Shown: piece by piece, positions 39,487 through 52,884 of the stretch
How the letters are laid out: every line of letters begins with the position of its first letter
Numbering within the stretch: the first letter of the stretch is position 1
Origin: Tetradesmus obliquus
Lineage: Eukaryota; Chlorophyta; Chlorophyceae; Sphaeropleales; Scenedesmaceae
NCBI GenBank assembly: GCA_030272155.1
Contig: CP126207.1
Span: 2,604,001-2,668,000, forward strand
Length of the DNA stretch: 64,000 bases
Reading direction: 5' to 3'
Translations under genes and position numbers: made by a program
The notes under the pieces: model-generated
What the model was told of the DNA's origin: nothing
Seen by the model: the letters and a program-made list of their open reading frames with translations, nothing else
The model's database searches: none

Positions 39487-41106
39487 GGCATGTACATCAG
39501 ATCACCCTGATGGTGACGGTCAGTACTTCCACTACCTCACAAAGTGGACTTTTGCGCTGGCTGCTGTGAAGTTTCAGCAAAACCTTACTGCTGCTGCTGC
39601 TGCTACTGCTGTCAAATGCCCTTATTTGAATATCAGGCCACCCTGATGGTGATGGGCAGTACTTCCACTACCTCACCAAATGGGCCTTCGCGCTGGCTGC
39701 TGTGGCAGAGGCAGCAGGTGACAGCAAGTACCTGAGCTGGGCGCTGGAGCTGGTGCAGCGGGTGCACCCTGCATTCGTGTACCAGGTGAGGTGGGCATAA
39801 CGGCTCAACCCTGAGCCCTTCAAATCTACACCCTGAGCACGATGTCTATGGTATGACAGCTAGTTCAGATACCCAATGTAATCTGGCCTGGGAGCTGGAG
39901 CTGGTGCAGCGGGTGTACCCGGCCTTTGTGTACACAGTAGGTGCGTGGTGCAGTGTCAATGATGTTGCACCTTAGGGGCTTCTTGCTGGATTTTAAATGC
40001 TTCCCACCCCCTTGCATTACGGTGGCGTCTCAATAAGGCTTCAGCGCTTATGTGATGATAGGTCTACTGCATTGTGCTGCACTGCACTGCTTGTGCAGGC
40101 GGCGCATGCCTCCAGTGCATGCACTGGGAAATGCGTAACAGCTTTTGCCAGACTGCAAGTGTGTTGCGCACTTCACAGATTTGTGTTTGTTGTGCCGCTT
40201 GCCCCCTGCAGTTTAGCAAAATTGTGCTGTGAACCCCATCTAACACAGTGTGTCTTGTGCCGCACTTGCGCAGCCTGGCAATGAAGATGGCAGTTGACTT
40301 GTCCCGCCCCGCAGTAGCCTCGAGCTCCATGGTCAACCTTGACCCCTAGCAACTGCTGCAAGTTCAGCTGATAAGTTGCACTGCGTTGCACTGTACTGCG
40401 CAGGCTGGCGCCGGCCCCAAGCGCATGCACTGAGAGATGCATAGTGAACTGGCGCACCCAGCTGCAACAAACGTGTTGCCCTTTGAGCAGCAAAGGGATT
40501 GTGTCGCATTGCCTTGCTGGTGCAGGCTGGCGTTGGGCCGAAGCGCATGCACTGGAAGATGAGCATCGACCTGTCCCGCCCTGCAGTTGCTTGTATGGGC
40601 AACCTTGACCCGTATGACGGCCTGGCGACCTACAGCCTGCTGCAGGCGCTGGCCCAGCGTAACGGTGAGTAGTTCATCAGTGATGTCAGTGATATTGCAA
40701 CAAAACCCTCCTTGCAATTTTTCCCAGAAGATAACAAGGGCTTTTTGGGGTTGCACACCCGGCAGTTGCCTCCATGGGCAACCTGGACCCATCTGATGGC
40801 CTTGTTACGTACAGCTTGCTCAAAGCCCTTGCCGAACGCAGCGGTGAGGTTCCCTGCAACACCTGCATCAGTATTGCACTGGCATCAAGGCTCTTACTTG
40901 TTTTGGCAGCAGGACTTGTGACAGTGAGCGCCGCATGCAGCTTAATGGATGACCTACCGCTGCCTGCTCAGGACACCAGCTGCGGTGCAACACAGTGCGG
41001 TGTCGAGCTTCGTATTGTGGTGCTCCTCACATCGTGCCGCTGCATTGGCTGGTGAAACTGAACGCGTTTTATCCAGGCATACAACACGCATGGTAACAGT
41101 GCCTCC

Positions 41107-41142
<36 letters not shown>

Positions 41143-41954
41143 TCTGCCTGCTGCTGTTTCTGCCTCCTGCTGCTGCTGCTGCTGCTGCTGCTTCTACACA
41201 GGCATGAGTGGCGGCAGTGTGCTGCAGTCAGAGATAGCAGACATGCAGGCCATCGTGGCAGCAAAGTACAAGAGGTGAGACTAGTTGGTTTTGATCCACG
41301 TGTAACCACAAGGTTCAGCTTTTTAACTGAAAGGTTGGCTTGTGGGATCGCAGACATGCAGGCCATTGTGGCGGCAAACTACAAGAGGTGAGACCAGTTG
41401 GTTTTGCCTGAAATTGTCGGGTTTTGGGGTTTTGTCGTATAGGGTTGCCGGCATATGCACCACCAACATGCGAGATGAAGAGTGTCCTCCCCTCATACAC
41501 AGCAAAAATACGACCAGTTGGGGAAACCCTCTTAAACCACGGCTGGGATCTTGTAGAGTTGCTGTGGCTGGCAGCTCGCCAGCAGCAACAGTGAATATTG
41601 CTGTTACACGGACTTCTTGTTAAAAACTCCTTGGTCAACACCTCTCGACATGAACGTTGAATCGTGCTATTTCGCTTTATGCAGCTGTCTAACCCTGTTG
41701 ATTTTGATGTATGCAGCTACCACTCCGATGACCCGCTGGACCTAGGAGAGGCGCTGTGGCTGGCACACTAGCCAGCAGCGACCTACACCCTGCACCTCAC
41801 CTAAACCCTGCTAGAGATCAATCCCTAAACCCTGATGCCTTCTGATCCCTGCAGCTACCACTCTGATGACCCGCTGGACCTGGGAGAGGCGCTGTGGCTG
41901 GCACACTGGCAGCTGGCCGGCAGCAGCAGCAGCAGTGCTGCCACACACACCAGC

Positions 41955-42007
<53 letters not shown>

Positions 42008-42395
42008 GCCCTGGGCAGCACATGTAGCTGAGGTGTCACTAGCCTCCTTGGACCGGCTGTGGGAGGAAGGATACTTTGCGCAGCCTTTGAAATGGCGGCT
42101 GGCTTTCAGGGAGTTTGGCACCAGCATTGGCCTGCAGGTGGGATTGTAGGGGGTTGCTTTGGGGGTTCAGGCGACGTTTTGAGGCAATACTTGCATTCAG
42201 GGCGTTTGGAACCAGCAGTGGGCTGCATGTGGATACTCAGGATTCTCAGATACCAGGCTGTGCATTGTGGTTCAGGGTTGAGGGGTGGCTAGTGGCTGAG
42301 GTGTCGCTGGCCTCACTGGACCGGCTGTGGGAGGCCAGTACATGTTTTTGCAGCTGCTGCAGGTGCTGAGGCTGTGCACCTTGATGAACGTCAGC

Positions 42396-42430
<35 letters not shown>

Positions 42431-42873
42431 AGGCGCTGATGAGTGTGCGGCCAGACCTGCCTGGCCGGCAGCTGTGGCAGCAGCGCGTGGCAGACATACA
42501 TGCCTCATGGGGCGGCAAGAATCTGAGCACCAGGGACAATGACATAACACCAGGTGTGCTGTTATTTATTTGACATCTTGTCATGTAACCTTATCCAGAC
42601 TGCATAGTGGGGGTTGCACGGTACTGTAATAGGGAAAAAGCCGGAAAAGGGCTATTCACGCCACATGGGGTGGCAAGAATCTGAGCACCAGGGACAATGA
42701 CATCACGCCAGGTGTGGTGACTGATAACAACATAGCCACAGCGCTGAAACCATAGGCTGTAAGGGCTCCCCACACATATGCTTATCGATTATTCCGCCTG
42801 CAACATTGGCATGTTTTTGCAGAACAAAACTGTGTTGTGCATGGCAGCAGCGGGTGGCAAATATCCACGCCAC

Positions 42874-42925
<52 letters not shown>

Positions 42926-42986
42926 AGTGATGTACGCCGCCAGCCTCAACCCTGGGCTGTGGCTCAGGGGCCACTGGAGGCTGTGA
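37692..42986 (+). CDS. Six-hairpin-glycosidase-like protein, 9 exons
   Basis: Exons 37692-37710, 38230-38395, 38818-38999, 39637-39785, 40526-40664, 41202-41274, 41855-42137, 42433-42553, 42928-42986 (TGA) join in phase to 1191 nt (396 residues). The ATG (MAAPLSG|VLQQQ) is the nearest in-frame start; the frame is open further up to 37305. Recognised segments: YGPWTGPGWQPAAFER, RYLWTAAFGVVNYLTL, YLQQALALMDAVHNTLG, DGDGQYFHYLTKWAFAL, RMHWKMSIDLSRP, MGNLDPYDGLATY, HSDDPLDLGEALW, RLAFREFGTSIGLQ. These match a conserved, poorly characterised family of the six-hairpin (alpha/alpha toroid) superfamily. Substrate and reaction are unknown; I see no signal peptide. A poly-Ala insert interrupts exon 7. 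Downstream sequence is intergenic. Confidence 0.8.
37949..38716 (+). repeat. Head copies of six-hairpin exons 2 and 3
   Basis: Heads of exon 2 (38230-38395) with the VLQQQ start lie at about 37780, 37949 and 38102-38160. The last also repeats MDSVYGPWTG. A head of exon 3 (YLQQALVLV) lies at about 38694-38730. Confidence 0.75.
39219..39945 (+). repeat. Ladder around six-hairpin exon 4
   Basis: Three heads (about 39219-39290, 39358-39430, 39500-39572) repeat HPDGDGQYFHYLTKWAFALAA, each preceded by a (CTG)n-rich intron end in most cases. The complete exon is 39637-39785. A tail at about 39888-39940 repeats LELVQRVYPAFVY. Confidence 0.85.
40095..40850 (+). repeat. Ladder around six-hairpin exon 5
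   Basis: Two heads (about 40099-40135, 40402-40445) repeat AG-(A/P)-KRMH-like starts. A tail (about 40765-40846) repeats VASMGNLDPSDGLVTYSLL and a GTGAGG donor. The complete exon is 40526-40664. Confidence 0.75.
41345..42720 (+). repeat. Ladders around six-hairpin exons 6, 7 and 8
   Basis: An exon 6 tail lies at about 41348-41390 (ADMQAIVAANYKR). An exon 7 head is at about 41717-41770 and its tails at about 42195-42230 and 42290-42336. An exon 8 tail lies at about 42655-42712 (WGGKNLSTRDND plus donor) and a mid-exon fragment at about 42840-42878. Confidence 0.72.
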
Positions 42987-43879
42987 ACTTCCGGGGTGAT
43001 GTGGGTCGTGAAGAGCAAGTTCATGGCGTGAAAACGGCTGTGAAGTTGCCTGTGAAGACCAGCACAAGAGTGAAGCAATGCAGTGCATTTCGAGGTTAGC
43101 GTCACTCAATAAACTTTTAACTTATTACTAATAAGTCGTAGTACGTCTGTTCAATGCACGCAATGGCCGTCATGGGCCTCTCAGTCGCCATGCTGGTACT
43201 GTTGAGTATCATACTCACCACACCATGATGGTGTGTAGCTGATCAAAAGTTGCAGCAGCTGCTGACTATGCTGATGTGGTGCTAACAATGGCTGTGTTGT
43301 GACTGCATGTGATCTGGTAGGCGCTAGCAGCTGCTGCACCAGCCGCTGCTTGCATGGTGCGGTGGCTGTTGCACTGTTTACTAAACTAAAAACTAAATAG
43401 TATTTGGCTGTTGGCTGCGCTTTGTAGCATCTACACATTGTTGGGCGGCATGCATATGCATTGCAAAGGTGTAAATCTGCTAGGAAGAGGGCAACGTTTC
43501 CCTGTCCTTCGGCAAGCCCTGTAGTGCTGGGTGTCGTAGCGTTGACTGTTACACTGTACTCAGCTGCAACATGACTGTGGCACTAACACAGCACATGCGT
43601 CACATGTGACAGAAGAAGCTTCAAGCCAGCGTGGCTGCTTTACTTATGGACTGCAGCTCGTGCCGGGCCTCATCTAGATGACCCTGCTTGAGCAGCAACC
43701 TTACGCACACTGAGACATCTGGTGCTACAGTAGGAGTCAGTTGCACACCTGCTGCTACAGCCCACGGCAGCAGGCTGTGCTTGAGCCGATCGGTGCTGCA
43801 AAATGTATCAAACTTGATTAATGGAATCCTAGAAGCAACGTTGCCTTTAAAGGCGCCCACGGACAGTACATAGTTCGAG
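42987..43879. other. Intergenic region before the F-box gene
   Basis: No confident gene. The minus strand from 43905 to 43621 is open and contains VCVRLLLKQGHLDEARHELQ, which resembles a TPR or PPR helix pair, but it has no ATG and overlaps the start of the F-box gene. Confidence 0.5.
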
Positions 43880-46454
43880 ATGCAGCCAGCAGAAGAGGAG
43901 TCCAACGCAGCTGTGCCTCAGCTGCCGGACCCGGCAATCAAGGTAACACATTATTACAGTTCGTATTGCGGCTTTTAGTCTTGAAGCGTATGTGTGAGCT
44001 GCTGGGCGAGTAGGTCCTCACGTCAGCGACACGCAGCAGCAACTGAAGCACAGCAGCACCCCAAACGCGCTTGCAGATCACGTGCATGGCGTGCAGCAGC
44101 TGATTTGCTGAACAAAAAGCCGTTTGAGGTTCCGTTCACGCTATTGCTGTCAGCAGCTGCGGCTGCAGCAGGGGCGGTGTGCTGCCCAGCAGCAACACAG
44201 CTAACGTCCACCAAGCATGGCCCAGCAGTTTCCACACGTCGCTGCTGCTGCATGGCTTGCCTGCTGGCATGTTTGACAGTAAGTTTGACTGCATCCTTGA
44301 CCCCGTTGACCGCGTTCCTGCAGGCGATATGTGCTGCGCTGCCGCTGCCTGCGCGCTGCCAAGCCCGGCTGGTGTGCCGCGCCTGGCGGGGCCTTGCAGG
44401 AGAGGCAGTCAACAGCATTGGGTTCAGCGCTGCACAGCTGCGCAAGCAGGTGAGGATGATGACTCATAGTGAGAGCTGCAGTTGCCTCCTCTCGGGTGCT
44501 GGTTGGGTGTTGGCGGCCTTGCAGGATGGCGGTCAACAGCATTGGGCATACATACGGCATGCCGCAGCAGCCATCGGGGCCTTGCAGGAGAGGCAGTCAA
44601 CAGCGCGTGGGTTCAGCGCAGCTGCGCAAGCAGGTGCGGGTACATATGTAAATGTACAATATGCTGTTGTGATACGTAAAGGCATGCAGCAGCAGCCGTC
44701 GGGGCCTTGCAGGAGAGGCAGCCAACAGCAGTAGGTTCAGCGCTGCGCAGCTGCGCAAGCAGGTGAGAATGATAAGCTGTTATATTAATACATAAGGCAT
44801 GCAGCAGGCGCCATCAAATCCTTGCAGGAGAAGCATTCAACAGCATTCGTTTTAAAGCTGCACAGCTGCACAAGCAGGTGAGGATGTAAAGCCAAGTGAA
44901 CAGTCTAGTTGTGATAATACATGAAGGCGTGCAGCAGCAGCCATCGGGGCCTTGCAGGAGAGGCAGTCAACGGCATCGGTTTCGGCGCTGCGCAGCTGCG
45001 CAAGCAGGTGAACATGTTTGACTCATAGTAATGGCTCAGTTGCCACCTTGTTGGGTGCTGGTTAGATGTTGGCAGCTTTGCAGGAGAGGTGTCAACAGCA
45101 ATGGGTTCAGCGCTGCGCAGCTGCGCAAGCAGGTGAGGTTGCAAACTCTTCATGGTTCATCAATGAGGGGCCTTGCAGGAGAGGCAGTGGGCAGTGGGGG
45201 CGTTAGTGAGTAAAGCTGTGCAAGCAGCTGGAGCAGGGTTGGAAAAAATGTTAATTGATATTCCTCGTATTGCCGCCACTGCTTCTGCTGCTTCTGCTGC
45301 TGCTGGCACAGGTGTTCCGCGACTTCACTGCCAAGCAGGCGCTGCAGCAGCTGCGCAAGGCAGCAGCAGCAGAGGTGGCAGCAGCAGGCGGCAGCGCTGC
45401 CGCTGCCGCTGCTGCCGCTGCTGCAGTGGATTTGTCTATCTACCTGAGAGCAGCAGCAGGAGCAGCAGCAGCAGCAGCAGCAGATGATGGTGATTGGGAG
45501 CCCGAAATCACTGCATCTGAAGATGCTGCTGCTGCTGCTGATGCTGCTGCTGGTGGTGCTAGCGCTTCCGGTCTGCGGCAGCGGCGCCGCGGCAGCAGCA
45601 GCAGCAGCAGCAAATTGGGCAAGCGGCGGCAGCAGAAGCAGCAGCAGCAGCAGCAGCCGATGTACAGCCAGGTGCATCTGAATGCTGCTGCTGTGAGTGG
45701 GCTGTCGAGGCGGCTGGCTGCTGCGTTCCCTGCTGCCAGCAGTGCGGTGGTGCAGCTGGAGGTCGGGGACTACGGGCCGATGGCACCGCCAGGTGAGCTG
45801 TTACATAACATCCAATAACATGTTACACTGTGTGATGACGTGTTTTCAGTGTAAATATCATAAATCGACAGAATGTGGACTGGAGTGAGGGGTGCTGCGC
45901 TCCCTGCCGCTAGCAGTGCAGTGCTGCAGCTGGAGGTAGGAGATTATGAGGAGATGGCACCGCCAGGTGAGCTGTTGTGTAACATGTTACATGTCATAGG
46001 ATCACGGCTGTTGGGTATTATTGACGCAGTTGCTTTGTTGGGGATCTGCCGCCTGTGATGCTAATTGAGTTCGGAGTAGCAGTGGTGCAGCTGGAGGTTG
46101 GGGATTATGGGGAGATGGCGCTGCCAGGTGAGCTGTTCAATTACACGTAACATGTCATATGACTGTGGCTCTTGGGTATATTAGACCTGATTATCGTTGC
46201 TTGGTTGGGGATTTGAGGCCTTGTTGCTTTCCCTGCTGCCAGCGGTGCAGTGGTGCAGCTGGGGGTGGGGACTATGGGGAGATGGCACCGCCAGGATAGC
46301 TGTCATATTAAACTGCTGCAATCCTCTCAATGACAAGGTTTTCACTCCTTATTGAGCGCAGATCTTGAAGCAGGGACTTGTTAGCCAGCAACTTTGCTGG
46401 ACAAGAAGCAGCTGCAGCTTTGTTGTGGTGTTGCTGACCTGTTTGGTGCTTCTC

Positions 46455-46493
<39 letters not shown>

Positions 46494-47080
46494 GCAGCTC
46501 CAGAGGTGACGGCCGCTAAGCTGCTGCTGCTGCTGAGCCCATGCCGGCAGCTGGCGCGGCTGCGGCTGGGCATCACAGCAGTAAGCGCTGGCAGCGATGA
46601 CCACCATCACCACCACCATCATGAAGTTCACGGTCAGCACCACCACGAGGACCCTGAACTTCACAATGAAGTTGGCCAGCAGCAGCAGCAGCAGCAGGGG
46701 CCAGCAATGGCGTTTGGTCCCGGCGGCTTCGGGATCCCCGGCCCGCCTGGTAACCTGAATGACGTTAATAACATGTTAGGCCCAGAGGATGAGCTGGAGG
46801 ATGATCAGTTTTTAGGGTTCAATCCTGGCGATGCGGATTTCGCCTTTGGGTGGATTGCGAGGTTCCTGCAGGAGCTAGAGCAGCAGCAGCTGCTGCCGGG
46901 CACAAGTGCCGTGCTTCCAACAGTAGCGATCAAGCGGCAATCCCAGCAGCCTCTGCTGCTGTGGAAAGACAGCGACTTTGGCTTGCTGCAGCAGCAGCAG
47001 CAGCAGCAGCGGCAGCTGCCGGCGCACCTCTGGTCGGAGAACCTCGCCGCTGCTGCTGCTGCCGGCAGCAGCAGCAGCGC

Positions 47081-47124
<44 letters not shown>

Positions 47125-47449
47125 GTGTGCCGCTGCTGCTGGAGGTGTGTGTGACTGGAGCAGCCTATCCCAGCAGTGCTGCAGACTGGGGTCAGTTGCA
47201 GGGGGTGCGGAGTTTGTCGTCGCTGCTGCTGCCGCACCACCGGCCGCCGCTGCTGCCAGTGATGATTGAGGATGGCTTGGCAGGTGTGTGGCACAGAAAA
47301 CCTTTCAACCGCTGACTGCATTTGGTGGGGCACACACTTTGATGATACTTTGCAGCATCACTATAGTTGTTTCTGTGAGCACGTGCATGCCACACCTCAA
47401 TTGGGTTTACTGCTCTGAAGACAGGTTTGAGCAGACCAAGACCAAGCTT

Positions 47450-47482
<33 letters not shown>

Positions 47483-48341
47483 ATCTGATGCAGGTCTCAA
47501 GCAGCTGCGTGCTGCGCAACTTTTGGATGATGGCTTGAATGCCAAGCACATTGCTGCCTATTCGATGTAGTCACTGTTGCTGCTGCTGTTGCTTCTGCTG
47601 CTGCCGCCGCAGGTCTCAAGCAACTGCGTGCTGTGCAACTGTCAGTTGATGGCGGCTTCAATACAGAGCATGCCGCTCTTGCTTTCCTTCCCAACAACTG
47701 CGGATGCTGCTGCTGCTGCTGCTGTTGCTGCTGTTGCTGCTGCCGCAGGTCTCAAGCAGCTGCGTGCCGCGCAACTTTCGGTTGACAGCTTCAATGCCAA
47801 GCACATTGCTGCCTACTCAGTATAGTCGCTGTTGCTGCTGCTGCTGCTGCCGCAGGTCTCAAGCAGCTGCGCGCAGCGCAGCTGTCAGTTGATGGCAGCT
47901 TCAACGCGGAGCATACTTCTTTCCTGCTTGCTACTAATCCACTGCTGCTGCTGCTGCTGCCGCCGCAGGTCTCAAGCAGCTGCGTGCAGCGCAACTTTCA
48001 GTTGATGGCGGCTTCAATGCTGATGAGCATGATGCTTTTGCTTTCCTATCTGCAACCGCCGCTGCTGCTGCTGCTGCTTTTGCTGCTGCTGCTGCTGCTG
48101 CCGCAGGTCTCAAGCAGCTGCGTGCAGTGCAGCTGTCAGTGGATGGCGGCTTCAATGCTGATGAGCATGATGCTTTTGCTTTCCTATCTGCAACCGCCGC
48201 TGCTGCTGCTGCTGCTGCTGCTTTTGCTGCTGCTGCTGCTGCCGCCGCAGGTCTCAAGCAGCTGCGTGCAGCGCAACTTTCAGTTGATGGCGGCTTCAAT
48301 GCTGATGAGCATGATGCTTTTGCTTTCCTATCTGCAACCGC

Positions 48342-48377
<36 letters not shown>

Positions 48378-49975
48378 TGCTGCTGCTGCTGCTGCTGCCG
48401 CAGGTCTCAAGCAGCTGCGTGCAGTGCAGCTGTCAGTGGATGGCGGCTTCAACGCTGAGCATGCTGCATTCCATTGGGGCGTGGGAGCAGGGCAGCAGGG
48501 CGCAGGCGGTGCCAGCAACATCGTGGCCATAGGTGCGCCCCTTCTTTGTTTGTTGCGTTTGGCAGCACTGCTGCTGCTACTGCTGTGAGGTGCAGCCAAG
48601 CAACGGTGTTCTCTGCTCTGTTGGGTTGTTTTGCCTAGTAAAATCCTCGTCGTCGCGAGTTCAATGCAGAGCACGCTGCTTTCCATTGGGGCGTGGGAGC
48701 AGGGCAGCAGGGCGCAGGCGGTGCCAGCAACATCGCGGCCATAGGTGCGCCCCTTCTTTGTTTGTTGCGTTTGGCAGCACTGCTGCTGCTACTGCTGTGA
48801 AGTGCAGCCAAGCAACGGTGTTCTCTGCTCTGTTGGGTTGTTTTGCCTAGTAAAATTCTCGTCGTCGGGAGTTCAATGCGGAGCACGCAGCTTTCCATTG
48901 GGGCGTGGGCGCGGGCGGTGCGAGCAACATTGCCGCCATAGGTGCGTATGTGTGCAGCTTTTTTTGCATTGAACTGCTGCAGCCGCATCTCAACTTGTGA
49001 AATCTTTCCATTTTTTTAGCATGCTACCCCCCGTTCGGGTGTCAAAAGCAGATTGTTGTGCTGTTGAGTATGATTTTGATACGGCTTCAATGCGGAGCAC
49101 GCTGCTTTCTATTGGGGCGTGGGTGCGGGGCAGCAGGGCGCAGGCGGTGCGAGCAACATTGCGGCCACAGGTGCGCCCCTTCTCTGTTTGTTGCGTTTGG
49201 CGGCACTGCTGCTACTGCTGCTTAGAAGTGCTGCTTGGCTCCGTTTTCTGCTGTGTGCATCTGTCACCTTGTACCCGTCTTGATGTCGTTGTGACTTTAG
49301 ATATAAAGGTTGCTGCTTTCCATTGGGGCGTAGGCGCGGGGCAGCAAGGTGCGGGCGGTGCCAGCAACATAACCGCCATAGGTGCGTGTGTGTTGAGCTT
49401 ATTGCTTCATCTTTGAACTGCTGCAGCCGCATCACATTTCCCATTGAATCAGGATGGACTGTTTGTCAGCAGTCTGGCCCTCTTTTGGAAGCCAACACCA
49501 AAATGTTTTGGTGCTGAAGTTGCCCTTTGATATAGCTTCAACGCTGAGCATTGTGCATTACGTTGGGGCGTGGGTGCCGGGCAGCAGGGCGCGGGCGGTG
49601 CCAGCAACATTGCCGCCATAGGTGCGCCCCTTGTCTGTTTGTTGCTTTTGGCAGCACTGCTGCTACTGCTTTAGAGGTGCTGCTTGGCTCCGTTTCCTGC
49701 TGTGTGCATCGTTTGCCTTGTACCTGCCTCGATATTGTTGTAACTTTGAATGTAAAGCATGCTGCTTTGCATTGGGGCGTGGGTGCGGGGCAGCATTGCC
49801 GCCATAGGTGCGTCTTGCCTTGCCCCTCTGATGCTGCCTTTTGGTCCTTGTCGTGCTGCTGCACATTCTGGTCCTGAAGATCAGCTGGCATTGTTTGTTT
49901 GATGTGCCGTCTGTTTGCCTTTTGCAACCTAGCTAGCCTGACAGCAGCATTCACTCCCTCAAACCTTCACTACCA

Positions 49976-50023
<48 letters not shown>

Positions 50024-51426
50024 AGGCCAGCTCACCCGGCTGACTCACCTCGCACTGCATGCCAATGGCGCTGACCCAGCCAGCCTCACAGCAAGCAGTT
50101 ACACTTTCAAGCTCTAGCCCTAACACAATACTACTGCTTCTGCTGCTGCTGCAGGCCAGCTCACCCGGCTGACGCACCTCGCACTGCATGCCAATGGCGC
50201 GACTAAGCCAGCCTGACAGCAGCACGCATCCCCTCAAACCTTCACTACCACGTTGCTGCTGCTGCTGCTGCAGGCCAGCTCACCCGGCTAACCCATCTGG
50301 CCCTGCATGCCAACGGCGCTGACTCAGCCAGCCTCACAGCACCTGCTAGTTTGAGGAGTACCTATTGTTGCTGTCTTCCACCTTTCACACCAATACGGTA
50401 CTCATCTACCCCAACTATGTGTTGCTGCTGCTACAGGCCAGCTCACCCGCTTGACCCACCTTGCGCTACACGCCAATGGCGCTGACTCAGCCAGCCTGAC
50501 AGCAGCGCTGCTGCAGCTGACAAACATGAGGGAGCTGCTGATGTCAGGGCCCACACCGCTGCTGCTGCTGCTGCCGCTGCTGATTTGACAAGTTTCAAGT
50601 TATCGCAATCTGCAAAAGCACGCTAATTATGGTACTCATCGACCCAAACTGTGTGCTGCTGCTGCTGCTGCTGCTGCTGCTGCAGGCCAGCTCACCCGGC
50701 TGACTCATCTGGCGCTGCACGCCAATGGCGCTGACTCAGCCAGCCTTACAGCAGCACTGCTGCAGCTGACAAACATACGTGAGCTTTTGATGTCAGGGCC
50801 CACTCCGCTGCTGCTGCCGCAGCTGCTGCTGTCACCCACCTTCCAGCAGCAGCAGCAGCAGCAGCAGCAACAGGGGCTGCAGCTGCTGGTGCTGCAGCAG
50901 CAGCTGGGCCTCTGGGAGCTGCAGAAGCTGCTGCAGCGGTTTAGCGGGCTGAAGTATCTGGAGGTGCTAGGGTTTTGGGAGGCGGCTGGCGCGGTTCAGA
51001 GCCTGGGCCCTGTGCAGGGTTTAATGGATGAGCGGGCGAGCCTGAACCTGCTGAAGCGAGCTGCAGCGGTAAGTCTAGTTAAATTTGTTGAAAACCTGTT
51101 TGTTTTCAATGTTGTCACATGCTTGCAACATTGTCACGTGCTTGCAAACTGCGATGCATGTAAGGCCTGTTGGTTTCATTGTTGTCACATGCGTGCAACA
51201 TGCTACACGCTGTACGTTCACATGATGTGTTGTGCTCGACTACATTTCAGTAAAACTCGTCGAACCTGTGCCTGCTGTTTGTCGCAGCACAACGGTGTCA
51301 TGTGCTGCGTATGTAGTTTTCGCTTCTGATGTAACAGCCACAACATTTACAGCACTGATCATTGGGCAACCCATGTTCAAACTTTGAGCTGTTGCTCCTG
51401 CTTCTGCTCCGCAGTATGTCATGCCT

Positions 51427-51480
<54 letters not shown>

Positions 51481-51534
51481 AGAATGTGTCAAAGCTGCTC
51501 GGGCCTGCTGCTGACCTCCTCTCACAGTCCAACC

Positions 51535-51620
<86 letters not shown>

Positions 51621-51674
51621 AGAATGCCTCCACGCTGCTGGGGCCTGCCGCAGACCTCCTCTCACAGGTCAACC

Positions 51675-51754
<80 letters not shown>

Positions 51755-51808
51755 AGAATGCATCCACGCTGCTGGGCCCTGCCGCAGACCTGCCCTCACA
51801 GACCAACC

Positions 51809-51855
<47 letters not shown>

Positions 51856-52851
51856 AGAATGCCTCCACACTCCTGGGCCCTGCGGCAGACCTACTCTCAC
51901 AGGCCAACCCCTGCTGGCTGGTCCAAACAGGTTTAGGGCTGCTGCGCGAGCAGCAGCGGCAGCAGCAGCAACAGCAGCAGCAGGGGGAACAGTGGCGGCC
52001 AAATGGGTTGTTACATGTAGCTGCAGCATTCCTGGCAGATGCCGGCGGCGGTTTAGGCGCAGCAGCAGCAACGGCAGCTGGGATGCTGGAGAGATCAGCG
52101 CCTGAGCTGCTTCGGGGTTTTGGAGCCGACTTCAAGCCAGGGTTTGGGTTTTGGAACAAGCGGCTGCCGCAGGGTTTAGGCCGCATTCACAGGAATCTGG
52201 ACCGCATCGGGGTTTTGACGCTGGATCAGGTGGTTGGGAGTTATAACCTGCAGCTGCAGCGAATGCCGGCGGAGCTGAAGGATTTGCCCCAGCAGCAGCA
52301 GCAGCAGCAGCAGCAGCACCAGCATCTGCAGAACTTGCAGCAGCTGATGGATTGGTGGCCGTGGCTGCTTGCTGCTCAGGAGGAGCTGATGCAGGCTGCC
52401 TGGCAGCTGCTGGTGCAGCGGCTGCTGATGAAACCAAGCGAGGTGAGCATGGTTTACGCTTGTACAAGTCAAGTCCTGAGGTGGTGGTGTTCTCTCAACC
52501 CATACACTGAAAGGCTTGGGGAGCTGTGTTTCAGTGATATTTTTAGGGGGATGGCAGCTTCTGTTTGGGGAGCGGGGGGGGGGGGGGGGCTTGTGCTGGC
52601 TGCTTGCTGCTCAGGAGGAGCTGATGCAGGCTGCGTGGCAGCTGCTGGTGCAGCGGCTGCTGATGAAACCAAGCGAGGTGAGCGTGCTTAGGCTTGTAAA
52701 CTTTACCCTGACATGATAAACCCTTATGCCTTGCAACAATGGTAGAACCTGGCAGCGGTGTGAGCAGCTCTTAGGAGCTGCTGCTGTCTGGTAATCACGG
52801 AAACTGCAAAGGTTTGTGCTATAATTAGTCGACCCTGACACTGCTGCTGCC

Positions 52852-52884
<33 letters not shown>

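Noticed and set aside
43621..43905. TPR-like protein on the minus strand
   Set aside because: It has only one helix-like pair, no ATG, and overlaps the F-box gene start in antisense. Kept only as a remark.
51384..51857. Continuous coding through the exon 7 heads of the F-box gene (poly-Leu, Cys, Ala, Ser stretches)
   Set aside because: The (CTG)n runs are bounded by CAG acceptors and the repeated NASTLLGPA head. Only the last copy continues into the long coding exon.
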